In this document: positions 37,701-45,412 of the stretch, in pieces | Layout of the letters: the number at the start of each line of letters is the position of its first letter | Position numbering within the stretch: position 1 is the stretch's first letter | Origin: Pseudomonas sp. PDM16 | Lineage (GTDB): Bacteria > Pseudomonadota > Gammaproteobacteria > Pseudomonadales > Pseudomonadaceae | Direction: 5' to 3' | NCBI RefSeq assembly: GCF_014851865.1 | Contig: NZ_JACVAM010000006.1 | Coordinates: 62,001 to 126,000 of the forward strand | DNA length: 64,000 bases | The notes under the pieces: model-generated | What the model was told of the DNA's origin: nothing | Databases searched by the model: none | What the model saw: the letters and a program-made list of their open reading frames with translations, nothing else | Translations under genes and position numbers: made by a program

Positions 37701-38563
37701 TGGTGCGTGGCAAGGGCGCCCTGAATCTCTGGCGCATGCATACGTGCAGCACCGCGTTGTACCTGCCCCTGAGCCCACTGCAGCCAGAATTCGCCGCCAG
37801 CCTGGGCCTTGCTCAGTTTCCAGTCACGGGTCAGCCCTCTGGGCAACCACGCCGCCCAGTCGCTCTGCGGAAGGCTGAGGTAGACGTCGGCGCTGCTGGC
37901 ACGCCAATCCTGGCGATCGAGGCGTACGCGCAGATTGAACGCCAATGGCTGGCCGTCCGGCAGCCGCAGGCGTCCATCCAGACGCTGGCGCACGCTGCCG
38001 CTGCGCAGAGTCAGATCGATGTAGGTAAGGCTCTGCGGTGGCTGATCGAAGGGTTCGAAGGTCAACTGGCTGCCCAGCAGGGAGACCTTGTCGAGCATGC
38101 CCAGAGCATCGATCAACTTCTGCGGATCGATTGGCTTGGCTGGCTCTCGCCTCGGCAGGCCCTCGACCGCCCAGCGCCCTTCGGCATCCTGGCGCAGGCT
38201 CAGCTGCAAGCCCTCGACCTGGAGGTTGGCAATGCGCGGCGCGCGCGCCAGCAGGCTGGCCAATACGTCCGGCACCAGCCGCACCTGGTCCAGGCGCACA
38301 ACACTGGCGCCTTCGCCGACCAGCACGTCGTGGGCGGTGAGTACAGGTGCCAGGCCACGCAAGTTGCCTTCCAGGCTGCCGATGGCGAGCGGCATATTCA
38401 GCGCAGCAGCGGCCTTGGCCTCGACTTCGTCACGGTACTCGGCCACCAGCGGCACCAGCTCGCGCCCCAGGCTGACATAGAGCGCGGCCAGCACCAGAAC
38501 CAGTGCGCACAGGCCCAGGCCCCAGCGCAGCAACCTGGCCAGCAGGCTAAGCAGGAAGTTCAT
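34721..38563 (-). CDS. yhdP: YhdP-family AsmA-like envelope protein
   Basis: 1280-residue inner-membrane-anchored protein of the YhdP/AsmA-like group, which in E. coli moves phospholipid from the inner to the outer membrane along with TamB and YdbH. One N-terminal helix (about residues 13-31, LLRWGLGLCALVLVLAALYVSL) is followed by a very long repetitive beta-rich periplasmic region (DUF3971-like) expected to form a hydrophobic groove. The AsmA-like C-terminal block KGFSYDTTKTLLVGKSGVFVTREPLRVVGPSSTLELDGTLDM ends with SVQYTVKGPWHEPEI. It is 13 bp after rng and functions alongside the Mla system encoded nearby. Confidence 0.94.
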   Translation of the reverse strand: MNFLLSLLARLLRWGLGLCALVLVLAALYVSLGRELVPLVAEYRDEVEAKAAAALNMPLAIGSLEGNLRGLAPVLTAHDVLVGEGASVVRLDQVRLVPDVLASLLARAPRIANLQVEGLQLSLRQDAEGRWAVEGLPRREPAKPIDPQKLIDALGMLDKVSLLGSQLTFEPFDQPPQSLTYIDLTLRSGSVRQRLDGRLRLPDGQPLAFNLRVRLDRQDWRASSADVYLSLPQSDWAAWLPRGLTRDWKLSKAQAGGEFWLQWAQGQVQRGAARMHAPEIQGALATHQAVQVRDLGLSAYFERRADGFDLLVDALAMSLGETRWGEVQLALTQQLDAGGQVERWKLTADHLDLTPLTPVILALAPLSEIAAEAVTELRPRGVLRNLQLDYLPQLTDTSRVQFSSNLDRVSIGAWHGVPAVENASGSVRGDLGGGEGLAASENFGLHFPTLFPEMWHYRQAGATLRWKLSDEGFTLYSPYLQVVGEEGRIAGDFMVRLLKDPALEDYMDLRVGLQDGDALKAKKYLPTRSPGLSPALGEWLNESIRAGHIDDGWFQYQGSLAKGAPDTSRSISLYFLVDGAELAFQPGWPVLRDARGEVLIEDDGVDVRVPEARILDSRVHDVLVNVPRAPPGQPPRLALDGELESSLPDALKILQEAPIGTADIFAGWQGTGPLSGRLKLDIPLAKGQQNPQVQVDFATEGAQLQISTPKLALSQIKGAFRFNTASGLSAPDIRAHALGHAVRGRALAEGSRGNARTRIEASGKIPLPQLTGWLGLAQPLPLKGEIPYRLDLALGGDDSQLRIESDLKGLAVELPAPFAKAAVESHNATWRMTLQGSERRYWFDYADVASLAFAAPTGQAFQGRGELRLGGEPATLPSGQGVRVVGRIAELDWNSWQAAAQPYVGLAGDGQNRRLFRGADLAIGRFNGFGTQVDNLGVQLARADTGWQLGLNSALLEGQVLLPDGKDAPIVLDLARLSFPPAEPRREEAADEPDKPDLLGAVDPRQIPALDVRIAKVMQGDDLVGAWSLKSRPTANGAQFSDLSLQLKGLKLGGSAGWEGAPGASSSWYKGRLEGKDLADVLSAWGYAPSATSERFRLDVDATWPGSPAWFSMKRLSGRLDASLRKGQFVEVQGSASALRVFGLLNFNSISRRLRLDFSDLLGKGFSYDTTKTLLVGKSGVFVTREPLRVVGPSSTLELDGTLDMARDQIDAKLLVTLPVTNNLPLAALIVGAPAVGGALFVVDKLLGDRVARFASVQYTVKGPWHEPEISFDKPFEKPR

Positions 38564-38576
38564 TCAACGCGCCGAA

Positions 38577-40034
38577 TCAAAGCAGCACCACATCGTACTG
38601 TTCCTGGGAATACATGCTCTCCACCTGGAACTTGATAGTACGACCGATAAAGGCCTCCAGATCGGCGACGTTGCCCGATTCCTCGTCGAGCAGGCGGTCG
38701 ACCACCTTCTGCTCGGCCAGCACCAGATAGCCTTCGGCCTGGTAGGCGCGGGCCTCGCGCAGGATCTCGCGGAAGATTTCGTAGCAGATGGTTTCCGGAG
38801 TCTTCAGCTTGCCGCGGCCCTGGCAGCAGCTGCACGGCTCGCACAGCACCTGTTCGAGGCTTTCACGGGTACGCTTGCGGGTCATCTGCACCAGGCCCAG
38901 CTCGGTGATACCGATGATGTTGGTCTTGGCGTGATCGCGCTCCAGCTGCTTCTCCAGGGTGCGCAGCACCTGGCGCTGGTGCTCTTCATCTTCCATGTCG
39001 ATGAAGTCGATGATGATGATCCCGCCCAGGTTGCGCAGACGCAGCTGGCGGGCAATGGCGGTGGCCGCTTCGAGGTTGGTCTTGAAGATGGTCTCTTCGA
39101 GGGTGCGGTGGCCGACGAAGGCGCCGGTGTTGACGTCGATGGTGGTCATCGCCTCCGCGGGATCGACGATCAGGTAACCGCCGGACTTCAGTGGCACCTT
39201 GCGCTCCAGGGCGCGCTGGATCTCGTCCTCGACGCCGTACAGGTCGAAGATCGGCCGCTCGCCGGGGTAGTGTTCCAGGCGGTCGGCAACCTCCGGCATC
39301 AGCTCGTCGACGAACTGGGTGATCTTGCCGAAGGTTTCCCGCGAATCGATGCGAATCTTCTCGATCTTCGGGTTGACCAGATCACGCAGGGTGCGCAAGG
39401 CCAGGGACAGGTCTTCGTAGATCACCGTAGGCGTCGCTGCGGTCTTCATCTGCGCGGCAATCTGTTCCCACAGGCGCCGCAGGTAGCGAATGTCAGCGAG
39501 GATCTCGTCGGCCCCGGCGCCATCGGCGGCGGTTCTGAGGATAAAGCCGCCGGCTTCCTCAATGCCTTCGGCGGCAACGCAGTCGGCCACCACCTGCTTG
39601 AGGCGCTCGCGCTCGGCTTCGTCTTCGATCTTCAGGGATATACCGACATGCGAGGTACGAGGCATGTAGACCAGATAGCGCGAGGGAATGGACAGGTGGG
39701 TTGTCAGGCGCGCGCCCTTGGTGCCGATCGGGTCCTTGGTCACCTGCACCACCAGGCTCTGGCCCTCGTGGACCAGAGCGCCAATGGACTCCACGGCACT
39801 GCCTTCCCGGGTCGATATCTCGGCCGCATGAATGAAGGCCGCTCGCTCCAGGCCGATGTCGACGAAGGCTGCCTGCATACCCGGCAGCACCCGCACCACC
39901 TTGCCTTTGTAGATATTGCCGACGATGCCACGCTTCTGGGTGCGCTCGACATGCACCTCCTGCAGCACACCGTTTTCCACCACCGCCACGCGCGACTCCA
40001 TCGGCGTGATGTTGATCAGGATCTCTTCGCTCAT
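38577..40034 (-). CDS. rng: Ribonuclease G
   Basis: 485-residue endoribonuclease of the RNase E/G family that matures the 16S rRNA 5' end. An N-terminal S1 domain (about residues 35-125; GNIYKGKVVRVLPGMQAAFVDIGLERAAFIH) is followed by the DNase I-like domain with IIIDFIDMEDEEHQRQVL (Mg-binding aspartates). The cysteine cluster CEPCSCCQGRG forms the zinc link. It lacks the long C-terminal scaffold of RNase E. It begins 69 bp downstream of maf and ends 13 bp before yhdP. Confidence 0.96.
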   Translation of the reverse strand: MSEEILINITPMESRVAVVENGVLQEVHVERTQKRGIVGNIYKGKVVRVLPGMQAAFVDIGLERAAFIHAAEISTREGSAVESIGALVHEGQSLVVQVTKDPIGTKGARLTTHLSIPSRYLVYMPRTSHVGISLKIEDEAERERLKQVVADCVAAEGIEEAGGFILRTAADGAGADEILADIRYLRRLWEQIAAQMKTAATPTVIYEDLSLALRTLRDLVNPKIEKIRIDSRETFGKITQFVDELMPEVADRLEHYPGERPIFDLYGVEDEIQRALERKVPLKSGGYLIVDPAEAMTTIDVNTGAFVGHRTLEETIFKTNLEAATAIARQLRLRNLGGIIIIDFIDMEDEEHQRQVLRTLEKQLERDHAKTNIIGITELGLVQMTRKRTRESLEQVLCEPCSCCQGRGKLKTPETICYEIFREILREARAYQAEGYLVLAEQKVVDRLLDEESGNVADLEAFIGRTIKFQVESMYSQEQYDVVLL

Positions 40035-40103
40035 GCGTCCTACTCTGCGCGTCGCGGCGGCTGGCCCGGGGCTGCGCCACTCTCTCTGTTGTAGGCTGGC
40101 AGG

Positions 40104-40688
40104 TCAGGCCTGCCAGCACGGAATTCCGAACTCCTCCAGCAACTGCGCGGTCTCGCACAGCGGCAGGCCGACCACGGCCGAATAACTACCTTCGAGCTGA
40201 CTGACGAACACCGAGGCCAGCCCCTGAATACCATAGCTGCCTGCCTTGTCGCGCGGCTCACCAGTGTCCCAGTATGCCTCGGCTTCCCCATGGCGCAGCC
40301 TGCGAAAGCTCACCCGGCTGATTACCACCAGCGACTCGATCCGATCACCACTGGCCAGCGCCACGGCGGTGAGCACCCGATGTTCACGACCGGACAACGC
40401 AGCCAGCGTAGACAAGGCATCGTCGCGGTCGTTCGGCTTGCCGAGAATACGGCCGTCGAGCACCACCGCCGTATCGGCACCGAGCACCACGGCACCCGCC
40501 GACGGCTCCAGCGCCGCCAGACCGGCCATGGCCTTCTCCCTGGCCAGGCGCTCTACATAGCGCTCCGCCGGCTCTGCGGGCAATGGTGTTTCATCAATGG
40601 AGGCGATTAGCGTGACGAAGGGCACACCAATCTGCGCCAGCAGCTCGCGCCGGCGGGGGGAGCCCGAGGCTAGGTGAAGCGTGGCCAT
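40104..40688 (-). CDS. maf: Maf-family nucleotide pyrophosphatase (YhdE-like)
   Basis: 194-residue house-cleaning dTTP/UTP pyrophosphatase. The family start HLASGSPRRRELLAQIGVPF, the SIDETPLP segment and GADTAVVLDGRILGKPNDRDDA are intact. Its place beside rng and mreBCD is the conserved gammaproteobacterial arrangement. The 134-bp gap to mreD contains no clear promoter or terminator. Confidence 0.95.
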   Translation of the reverse strand: MATLHLASGSPRRRELLAQIGVPFVTLIASIDETPLPAEPAERYVERLAREKAMAGLAALEPSAGAVVLGADTAVVLDGRILGKPNDRDDALSTLAALSGREHRVLTAVALASGDRIESLVVISRVSFRRLRHGEAEAYWDTGEPRDKAGSYGIQGLASVFVSQLEGSYSAVVGLPLCETAQLLEEFGIPCWQA

Positions 40689-40822
40689 GCGAGCATCTCC
40701 TGTCAGATGGTGGTGGGGATTGGCGGGCGGTGCAGATAGCGGAAGCCGGCCAGAACCCTCGCGGCGATGCGCCGCTCACATGAGGGGCAGAAACGAGAGA
40801 GACCGTCAGGCCGGAGCCGCCC

Positions 40823-41314
40823 TCAATGCACGGAAAAGCGCTGCTGCAGTGCTCTCAGGATGGCGAACACCCAGGGCCAGAGCAAGGCGCTGATCAGTGC
40901 CGGCAGGACGAAGGCCAGGGTTGGCGGCCGATTGCCCGCCAATGCATTGAGCCAGAGCTGCACCAGCTGGGCGATGCCGAAGACGACCAGCAATACCAAG
41001 CTCTGCTGCCACATGGGGAACATTTGCAGCCGCCGGTGCAGAGACAGCACCAGGAAGGTGATCAGAGTCAGGATCAGCGCGTTCTGCCCCAGCAGCGAGC
41101 CAAACAGCACATCCTCGACCAGCCCGAGACACCAGGCACTGATCATTCCTATGCGATGCGGCAGCGCCAGCACCCAGAAAGAGAGAAACAGGGCAAGCCA
41201 GAGCGGGCGGCCGATCTCCATGAATTGCGGAACAGGAGCGACGCCAAGCAGAAGCGCCAATATCAGCGTGGCCCATACCACCCAGCCATTGCGAGCCCTT
41301 GCCAACGCCATCAC
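40823..41314 (-). CDS. mreD: Rod shape-determining protein MreD
   Basis: 163-residue inner-membrane protein of the elongasome. About five transmembrane segments are predicted (WVVWATLILALLLGVAP, LWLALFLSFWVLALP, ALILTLITFLVLSL and others). The tail is short and soluble. It overlaps mreC by four bases (41311-41314). Confidence 0.94.
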   Translation of the reverse strand: MMALARARNGWVVWATLILALLLGVAPVPQFMEIGRPLWLALFLSFWVLALPHRIGMISAWCLGLVEDVLFGSLLGQNALILTLITFLVLSLHRRLQMFPMWQQSLVLLVVFGIAQLVQLWLNALAGNRPPTLAFVLPALISALLWPWVFAILRALQQRFSVH

Positions 41315-42339
41315 TGCGCCTCCCGTTCTGTTGTCGGCGCGGCAGTTGCCGCTGGTGGCGTAGCGCCAGGCTGCACAGGCGTAGAAGGCGCGGGAGCGAC
41401 TCCGGACTGCCGGGCTGTATCGGTAGCCTGGCGATCAACGGCCTCTTGAGCTTCCGCCGCCTCGGTAGCACGCTCCTCCGGAGTTCGTTCATCGGTAAAC
41501 ACCAGCAGCATGTAGCGGCTGCGGTTGAGCGCGGCCGTGGGTACGGCACGGACGATGGCAAAGGGCTGACCGGAATCGTGGATGACGTCGCTTACCGTGG
41601 CCACCGGGTAACCCGCCGGGAAGCGCTGCCCCATGCCGGAGCTGACCAGCAGATCGCCCTCTTTTATATCAGCCGTGTCTGCCACATGGCGCAGCTCCAG
41701 GCGCTCAGGGTTGCCGCCACCGGCGGCGATGGCCCGCAGGCCATTGCGGTTTACCTGCACGGGAATACTGTGATTGGTATCGGTGAGCAACAGGACTCGA
41801 GCGGTGTAAGGCATTACCTCGACCACCTGGCCCATCAGCCCGCGGGCGTCGAGCACCGGCTGGCCGATGAACACGCCATCCTTCTCGCCTTTGTCGATCA
41901 AGATGCGATGGGTAAAGGGATTGGGGTCGACGCCGATCAGCTCGGTAACCAGCACCCGTTCGTCCACCAGCGCCGCGGAGTTGAGCAGCTCACGCAGACG
42001 CACGTTCTGTTCGGTGAGGGTGGCCAGTTTCTGCAGGCGTCCCTGCATCAGCAGCGCCTCGGCCTTGAGCTTCTCGTTCTCCGCCGCCAGTTCGCTGCGG
42101 CTGGTGAACTGCTGGGTAGCCGCCTCCCACAGGGTAAGAGGCATGCGGGCGATGCGATAGGCAGGCTCGGTGATGACACCAACCTGTGAGCGCAGCGGAT
42201 GAAGCACCTGGAAACGCGCATCCACCACCATCAACACGACCGAGAGCACGACCAGCACCAGCAGTCGCACGCCCAGCGAGGGTCCTTTGGCAAATAGCGG
42301 TTTGATGGCAGCTATCCTCTGCTGGCAGCTAGAAAACAC
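41311..42339 (-). CDS. mreC: Rod shape-determining protein MreC (start uncertain)
   Basis: Periplasmic elongasome scaffold that links MreB/RodZ with RodA and PBP2. The product is up to 342 residues: one N-terminal helix (VRLLVLVVLSVVLMVVDARF), a coiled coil (about residues 75-115) and a beta-rich domain with VDPNPFTHRILIDKGEKDGVF and NRNGLRAI. A long proline/alanine-rich tail follows. The outermost start, GTG at 42337-42339, sits in the T-rich flank of a hairpin (42341-42366) and has no Shine-Dalgarno. The family usually begins near IKPLFAKGPSLG; there the codon at 42304-42306 is ATC with AGAGGA upstream. The true start is therefore unresolved, but the gene is clear. Confidence 0.92.
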   Translation of the reverse strand: MFSSCQQRIAAIKPLFAKGPSLGVRLLVLVVLSVVLMVVDARFQVLHPLRSQVGVITEPAYRIARMPLTLWEAATQQFTSRSELAAENEKLKAEALLMQGRLQKLATLTEQNVRLRELLNSAALVDERVLVTELIGVDPNPFTHRILIDKGEKDGVFIGQPVLDARGLMGQVVEVMPYTARVLLLTDTNHSIPVQVNRNGLRAIAAGGGNPERLELRHVADTADIKEGDLLVSSGMGQRFPAGYPVATVSDVIHDSGQPFAIVRAVPTAALNRSRYMLLVFTDERTPEERATEAAEAQEAVDRQATDTARQSGVAPAPSTPVQPGATPPAATAAPTTEREAQ

Positions 42340-42340
42340 A

Positions 42341-42366
42341 AAGCCGGAAGGACCAGCTTCCGGCTT
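42341..42366 (-). terminator. Hairpin between mreB and mreC
   Basis: Leftward AAGCCGGAAG/CTTCCGGCTT, a perfect 10-bp stem (42341-42350 with 42357-42366, loop GACCAG on the plus strand), is followed by TGTGTTTTCT. The tail is T-rich but interrupted, suggesting partial termination that would set MreB above MreC and MreD. Confidence 0.7.
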
Positions 42367-42385
42367 CGGCTCACATCGGGAAAGA

Positions 42386-43423
42386 TCACTCGGTGGACAG
42401 CAAGTCCATGGAGTGACGATCCATCATTTCCAGTGCACGGCCACCACCACGCGCCACGCAGGTCAGCGGGTCTTCGGCGACGATCACCGGCAGGCCGGTT
42501 TCCTGTGCCAGCAGCTTGTCCAAGTCGCGCAACAGCGCGCCGCCACCGGTCAGTACCAGGCCGCGCTCGGCGATATCCGACGCCAGCTCCGGCGGGGACT
42601 GCTCCAGGGCGCTCTTGACCGCCTGCACGATGGTCGCCAGGGACTCCTGCAGAGCCTCCAGCACCTCGTTGGAGTTCAAGGTGAAGCTGCGCGGCACGCC
42701 TTCGGCCAGGTTGCGACCACGGACATCGACTTCACGCACATCGCCACCGGCGTAGGCAGTACCGATTTCCTGCTTGATACGCTCGGCGGTGGATTCGCCG
42801 ATCAGCGAGCCGTAGTTGCGGCGCACGTAGGTGATGATGGCTTCGTCGAAGCGATCACCGCCAACACGCACGGATTCGGCGTAAACCACACCGTTCAGAG
42901 AAATCAGGGCGATTTCAGTGGTACCACCACCGATATCGACAACCATCGAACCACGGGCCTCTTCGACCGGCAGGCCGGCACCGATGGCAGCAGCCATCGG
43001 CTCTTCGATCAGGAACACTTCACGCGCACCGGCACCAAGGGCAGATTCGCGGATGGCACGGCGCTCCACCTGGGTAGACTTGCACGGCACGCAGATGAGC
43101 ACGCGCGGCGACGGCTGCAGGAAGCTGTTCTCGTGAACCTTGTTGATGAAGTACTGCAGCATCTTCTCGCAGACGCTGAAGTCGGCGATCACGCCGTCTT
43201 TCATCGGACGAATGGCAGAGATGTTGCCCGGAGTACGACCCAGCATGCGCTTGGCCTCGGTACCGACGGCCACCACGGATTTCTGGTTGCCACTGCTACG
43301 AATGGCGACCACGGAGGGTTCATTGAGGACGATGCCACGCTCGCGGACATAGATCAGGGTATTGGCAGTGCCCAGGTCGATCGACAGATCGCTGGAAAAC
43401 ATGCCACGCAGTTTCTTGAACAT
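42386..43423 (-). CDS. mreB: Actin-like cell-shape protein MreB
   Basis: 345-residue bacterial actin that forms membrane-bound filaments and guides peptidoglycan synthesis along the cell. The N-terminal phosphate loop SIDLGTANTLIYV, VVDIGGGTTEIALISLNG and the adenosine loop LVLTGGGALL are intact. The amphipathic start MFKKLRGMFSSDLS suits membrane binding. It is the first gene of mreBCD, divergent from gatC. Confidence 0.98.
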   Translation of the reverse strand: MFKKLRGMFSSDLSIDLGTANTLIYVRERGIVLNEPSVVAIRSSGNQKSVVAVGTEAKRMLGRTPGNISAIRPMKDGVIADFSVCEKMLQYFINKVHENSFLQPSPRVLICVPCKSTQVERRAIRESALGAGAREVFLIEEPMAAAIGAGLPVEEARGSMVVDIGGGTTEIALISLNGVVYAESVRVGGDRFDEAIITYVRRNYGSLIGESTAERIKQEIGTAYAGGDVREVDVRGRNLAEGVPRSFTLNSNEVLEALQESLATIVQAVKSALEQSPPELASDIAERGLVLTGGGALLRDLDKLLAQETGLPVIVAEDPLTCVARGGGRALEMMDRHSMDLLSTE

Positions 43424-43500
43424 GAGAAAGAAGCCCTAGACAGAGCGCGATGAAAACGCTGGGTAAAAAAGTGCGGCAAACTCTAACAACGAGCGACCTT

Positions 43501-43528
43501 TTGGGCAAGGCGCGTCATGTGCTAAATT
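43501..43528 (+). promoter_or_regulatory. Candidate gatCAB promoter
   Basis: TTGGGC (43501-43506) and TAAATT (43523-43528) are separated by 16 bp, 114 bases before the gatC ATG. Both are imperfect. The rest of the 218-bp gap 43424-43641 contains the small palindrome GGGCCTTTAGGCCC (about 43540) and no other clear signal. Confidence 0.4.
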
Positions 43529-43641
43529 GCCCGCTTTTCCGGGCCTTTAGGCCCTCAAAACGCGGCATCTGACCGCCTAGTGCGGCGTCCGTTCCCTGCC
43601 CGGTTTCCGCTTGGTCACCGCCCGCTTCCTGGAGAATCACG

Positions 43642-43929
43642 ATGGCGCTCGAGCGCTCCGACGTGGAAAAAATCGCCCATCTGGCCCGCCTCGGCCTGAC
43701 CGAGGACGAGATTCCACAAACCACCGCGACCCTCAACAACATCCTCGGCCTGGTCGATGCCATGCAGTCAGTCGACACCACCGACGTCGAGCCACTGGCC
43801 CACCCGTTGGAAGCCACCCAGCGCCTGCGCGCCGACGCCGTGAGCGAACAGAATCAGCGTGATGCCTACCAGGCGATCGCTCCGGCCGTGGAAAACGGCC
43901 TGTACCTCGTGCCGAAAGTCATCGAATAA
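43642..43929 (+). CDS. gatC: Asp/Glu-tRNA amidotransferase subunit C
   Basis: 95-residue small subunit of GatCAB, which clamps GatA and GatB together. The family pattern EKIAHLARLGLTEDEI near the start and the AHPLEATQRLRADAVSEQNQRD segment with PAVENGLYLVPKVIE are standard. It has a Shine-Dalgarno CTGGAG upstream. It ends 17 bases before gatA. Confidence 0.96.
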   Translation: MALERSDVEKIAHLARLGLTEDEIPQTTATLNNILGLVDAMQSVDTTDVEPLAHPLEATQRLRADAVSEQNQRDAYQAIAPAVENGLYLVPKVIE

Positions 43930-43946
43930 AAGGAAAGGGTTTCCCC

Positions 43947-45398
43947 ATGCATCAACTGACCCTGGCCGAGATCGCCCGCGGCCTGAAGGACAAGACCTTC
44001 TCCTCCGCCGAGCTGACCGGCGCCCTGCTGGCCCGCATCCAGCAGCTCGACCCGCAACTGAACAGTTTCATCACCGTCACCGAGGAGCTGGCCCTGAGCC
44101 AGGCCCAGGCCGCCGACGCCCGTCGCGCCAGTGGTGAAGACGCCGCCCTGCTCGGCGCGCCGATCGGCCACAAGGATCTGTTCTGCACCAAGGGTGTGCT
44201 GACCAGCTGCGGCTCGAAGATCCTCACCGGCTTCAAGGCGCCCTACGACGCCACCGTGGTCGACAAACTGGCCGCCGCCGGCACCGTGACCCTCGGCAAG
44301 CTGAACATGGACGAGTTCGCCATGGGCTCGGCCAACGAATCCAGCCACTATGGCGCGGTGAAGAACCCCTGGGACCTGACCCGCGTACCGGGCGGTTCCT
44401 CCGGCGGTAGCGCCGCCGCCGTGGCCGCGCGCCTGCTACCGGCCGCCACCGGCACCGACACCGGCGGCTCGATCCGCCAGCCGGCCGCGCTAACCAACCT
44501 CACCGGGATCAAGCCGACATACGGCCGCGTCTCCCGCTGGGGCATGATCGCCTACGCCTCCAGCCTCGACCAGGGCGGCCCGCTGGCTCGCACTGCCGAG
44601 GACTGCGCGTTGCTGCTCGGCGCCATGGCCGGCTTCGACCCGAAGGACTCGACCAGCGTCGACCAGTCCGTCGATAACTATGTCGCCGCCCTCAGCCAAC
44701 CACTGGCCGGCCTGCGCATCGGCCTGCCCAAGGAATACTTCGGCGCCGGCCTCGACGCCCGCATCGGCGAGAAGGTGATGGCAGTGGTCGAGGAGCTGAA
44801 GAAGCTCGGCGCCACGGTCAAGGACATCAGCTTGCCGAACATGCAGCACGCCATCCCGGCCTATTACGTGATCGCCCCGGCGGAAGCCAGCTCCAACCTG
44901 TCGCGCTTCGACGGCGTACGCTTCGGCTACCGCTGCGAAGACCCGAAAGACCTGCAGGATCTGTACAAGCGCTCCCGTGGCGAAGGCTTCGGCGCAGAGG
45001 TCAAACGCCGCATCATGGTCGGCACCTACGCCCTGTCCGCCGGCTACTACGACGCCTACTACATCAAGGCCCAGCAGATTCGCCGCCTGATCAAGAACGA
45101 CTTCGTCGCCGCCTTCAAGGATGTCGACGTGATCCTCGGCCCAACCACGCCGAACCTGGCCTGGAAGCTCGGCGAGAAGAATGCCGATCCGGTTTCCGCC
45201 TATCTGGAAGACATCTACACCATCACCGCCAACCTGGCCGGCATCCCCGGCCTGTCGATGCCCGCCGGCTTCGTCGACGGTCTGCCGGTCGGCGTACAGT
45301 TGCTCGGCAACTACTTCCAGGAAGGTCGTCTGCTCAATGTCGCGCACCAGTACCAGCAGGTCAGCGACTGGCATAAACAAGCACCGAGCGGATTCTGA
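43947..45398 (+). CDS. gatA: Asp/Glu-tRNA amidotransferase subunit A
   Basis: 483-residue amidase-signature protein that releases ammonia from glutamine for the transamidation of Glu-tRNA(Gln) or Asp-tRNA(Asn). The Ser-cisSer-Lys triad is Lys76 (IGHKDLF), Ser151 (GGSSGGSAA) and Ser175 (TDTGGSIR). Length is standard. It lies between gatC and gatB with 14 bases to gatB. Confidence 0.97.
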   Translation: MHQLTLAEIARGLKDKTFSSAELTGALLARIQQLDPQLNSFITVTEELALSQAQAADARRASGEDAALLGAPIGHKDLFCTKGVLTSCGSKILTGFKAPYDATVVDKLAAAGTVTLGKLNMDEFAMGSANESSHYGAVKNPWDLTRVPGGSSGGSAAAVAARLLPAATGTDTGGSIRQPAALTNLTGIKPTYGRVSRWGMIAYASSLDQGGPLARTAEDCALLLGAMAGFDPKDSTSVDQSVDNYVAALSQPLAGLRIGLPKEYFGAGLDARIGEKVMAVVEELKKLGATVKDISLPNMQHAIPAYYVIAPAEASSNLSRFDGVRFGYRCEDPKDLQDLYKRSRGEGFGAEVKRRIMVGTYALSAGYYDAYYIKAQQIRRLIKNDFVAAFKDVDVILGPTTPNLAWKLGEKNADPVSAYLEDIYTITANLAGIPGLSMPAGFVDGLPVGVQLLGNYFQEGRLLNVAHQYQQVSDWHKQAPSGF

Positions 45399-45412
45399 GG
45401 AAGGATTACGAC

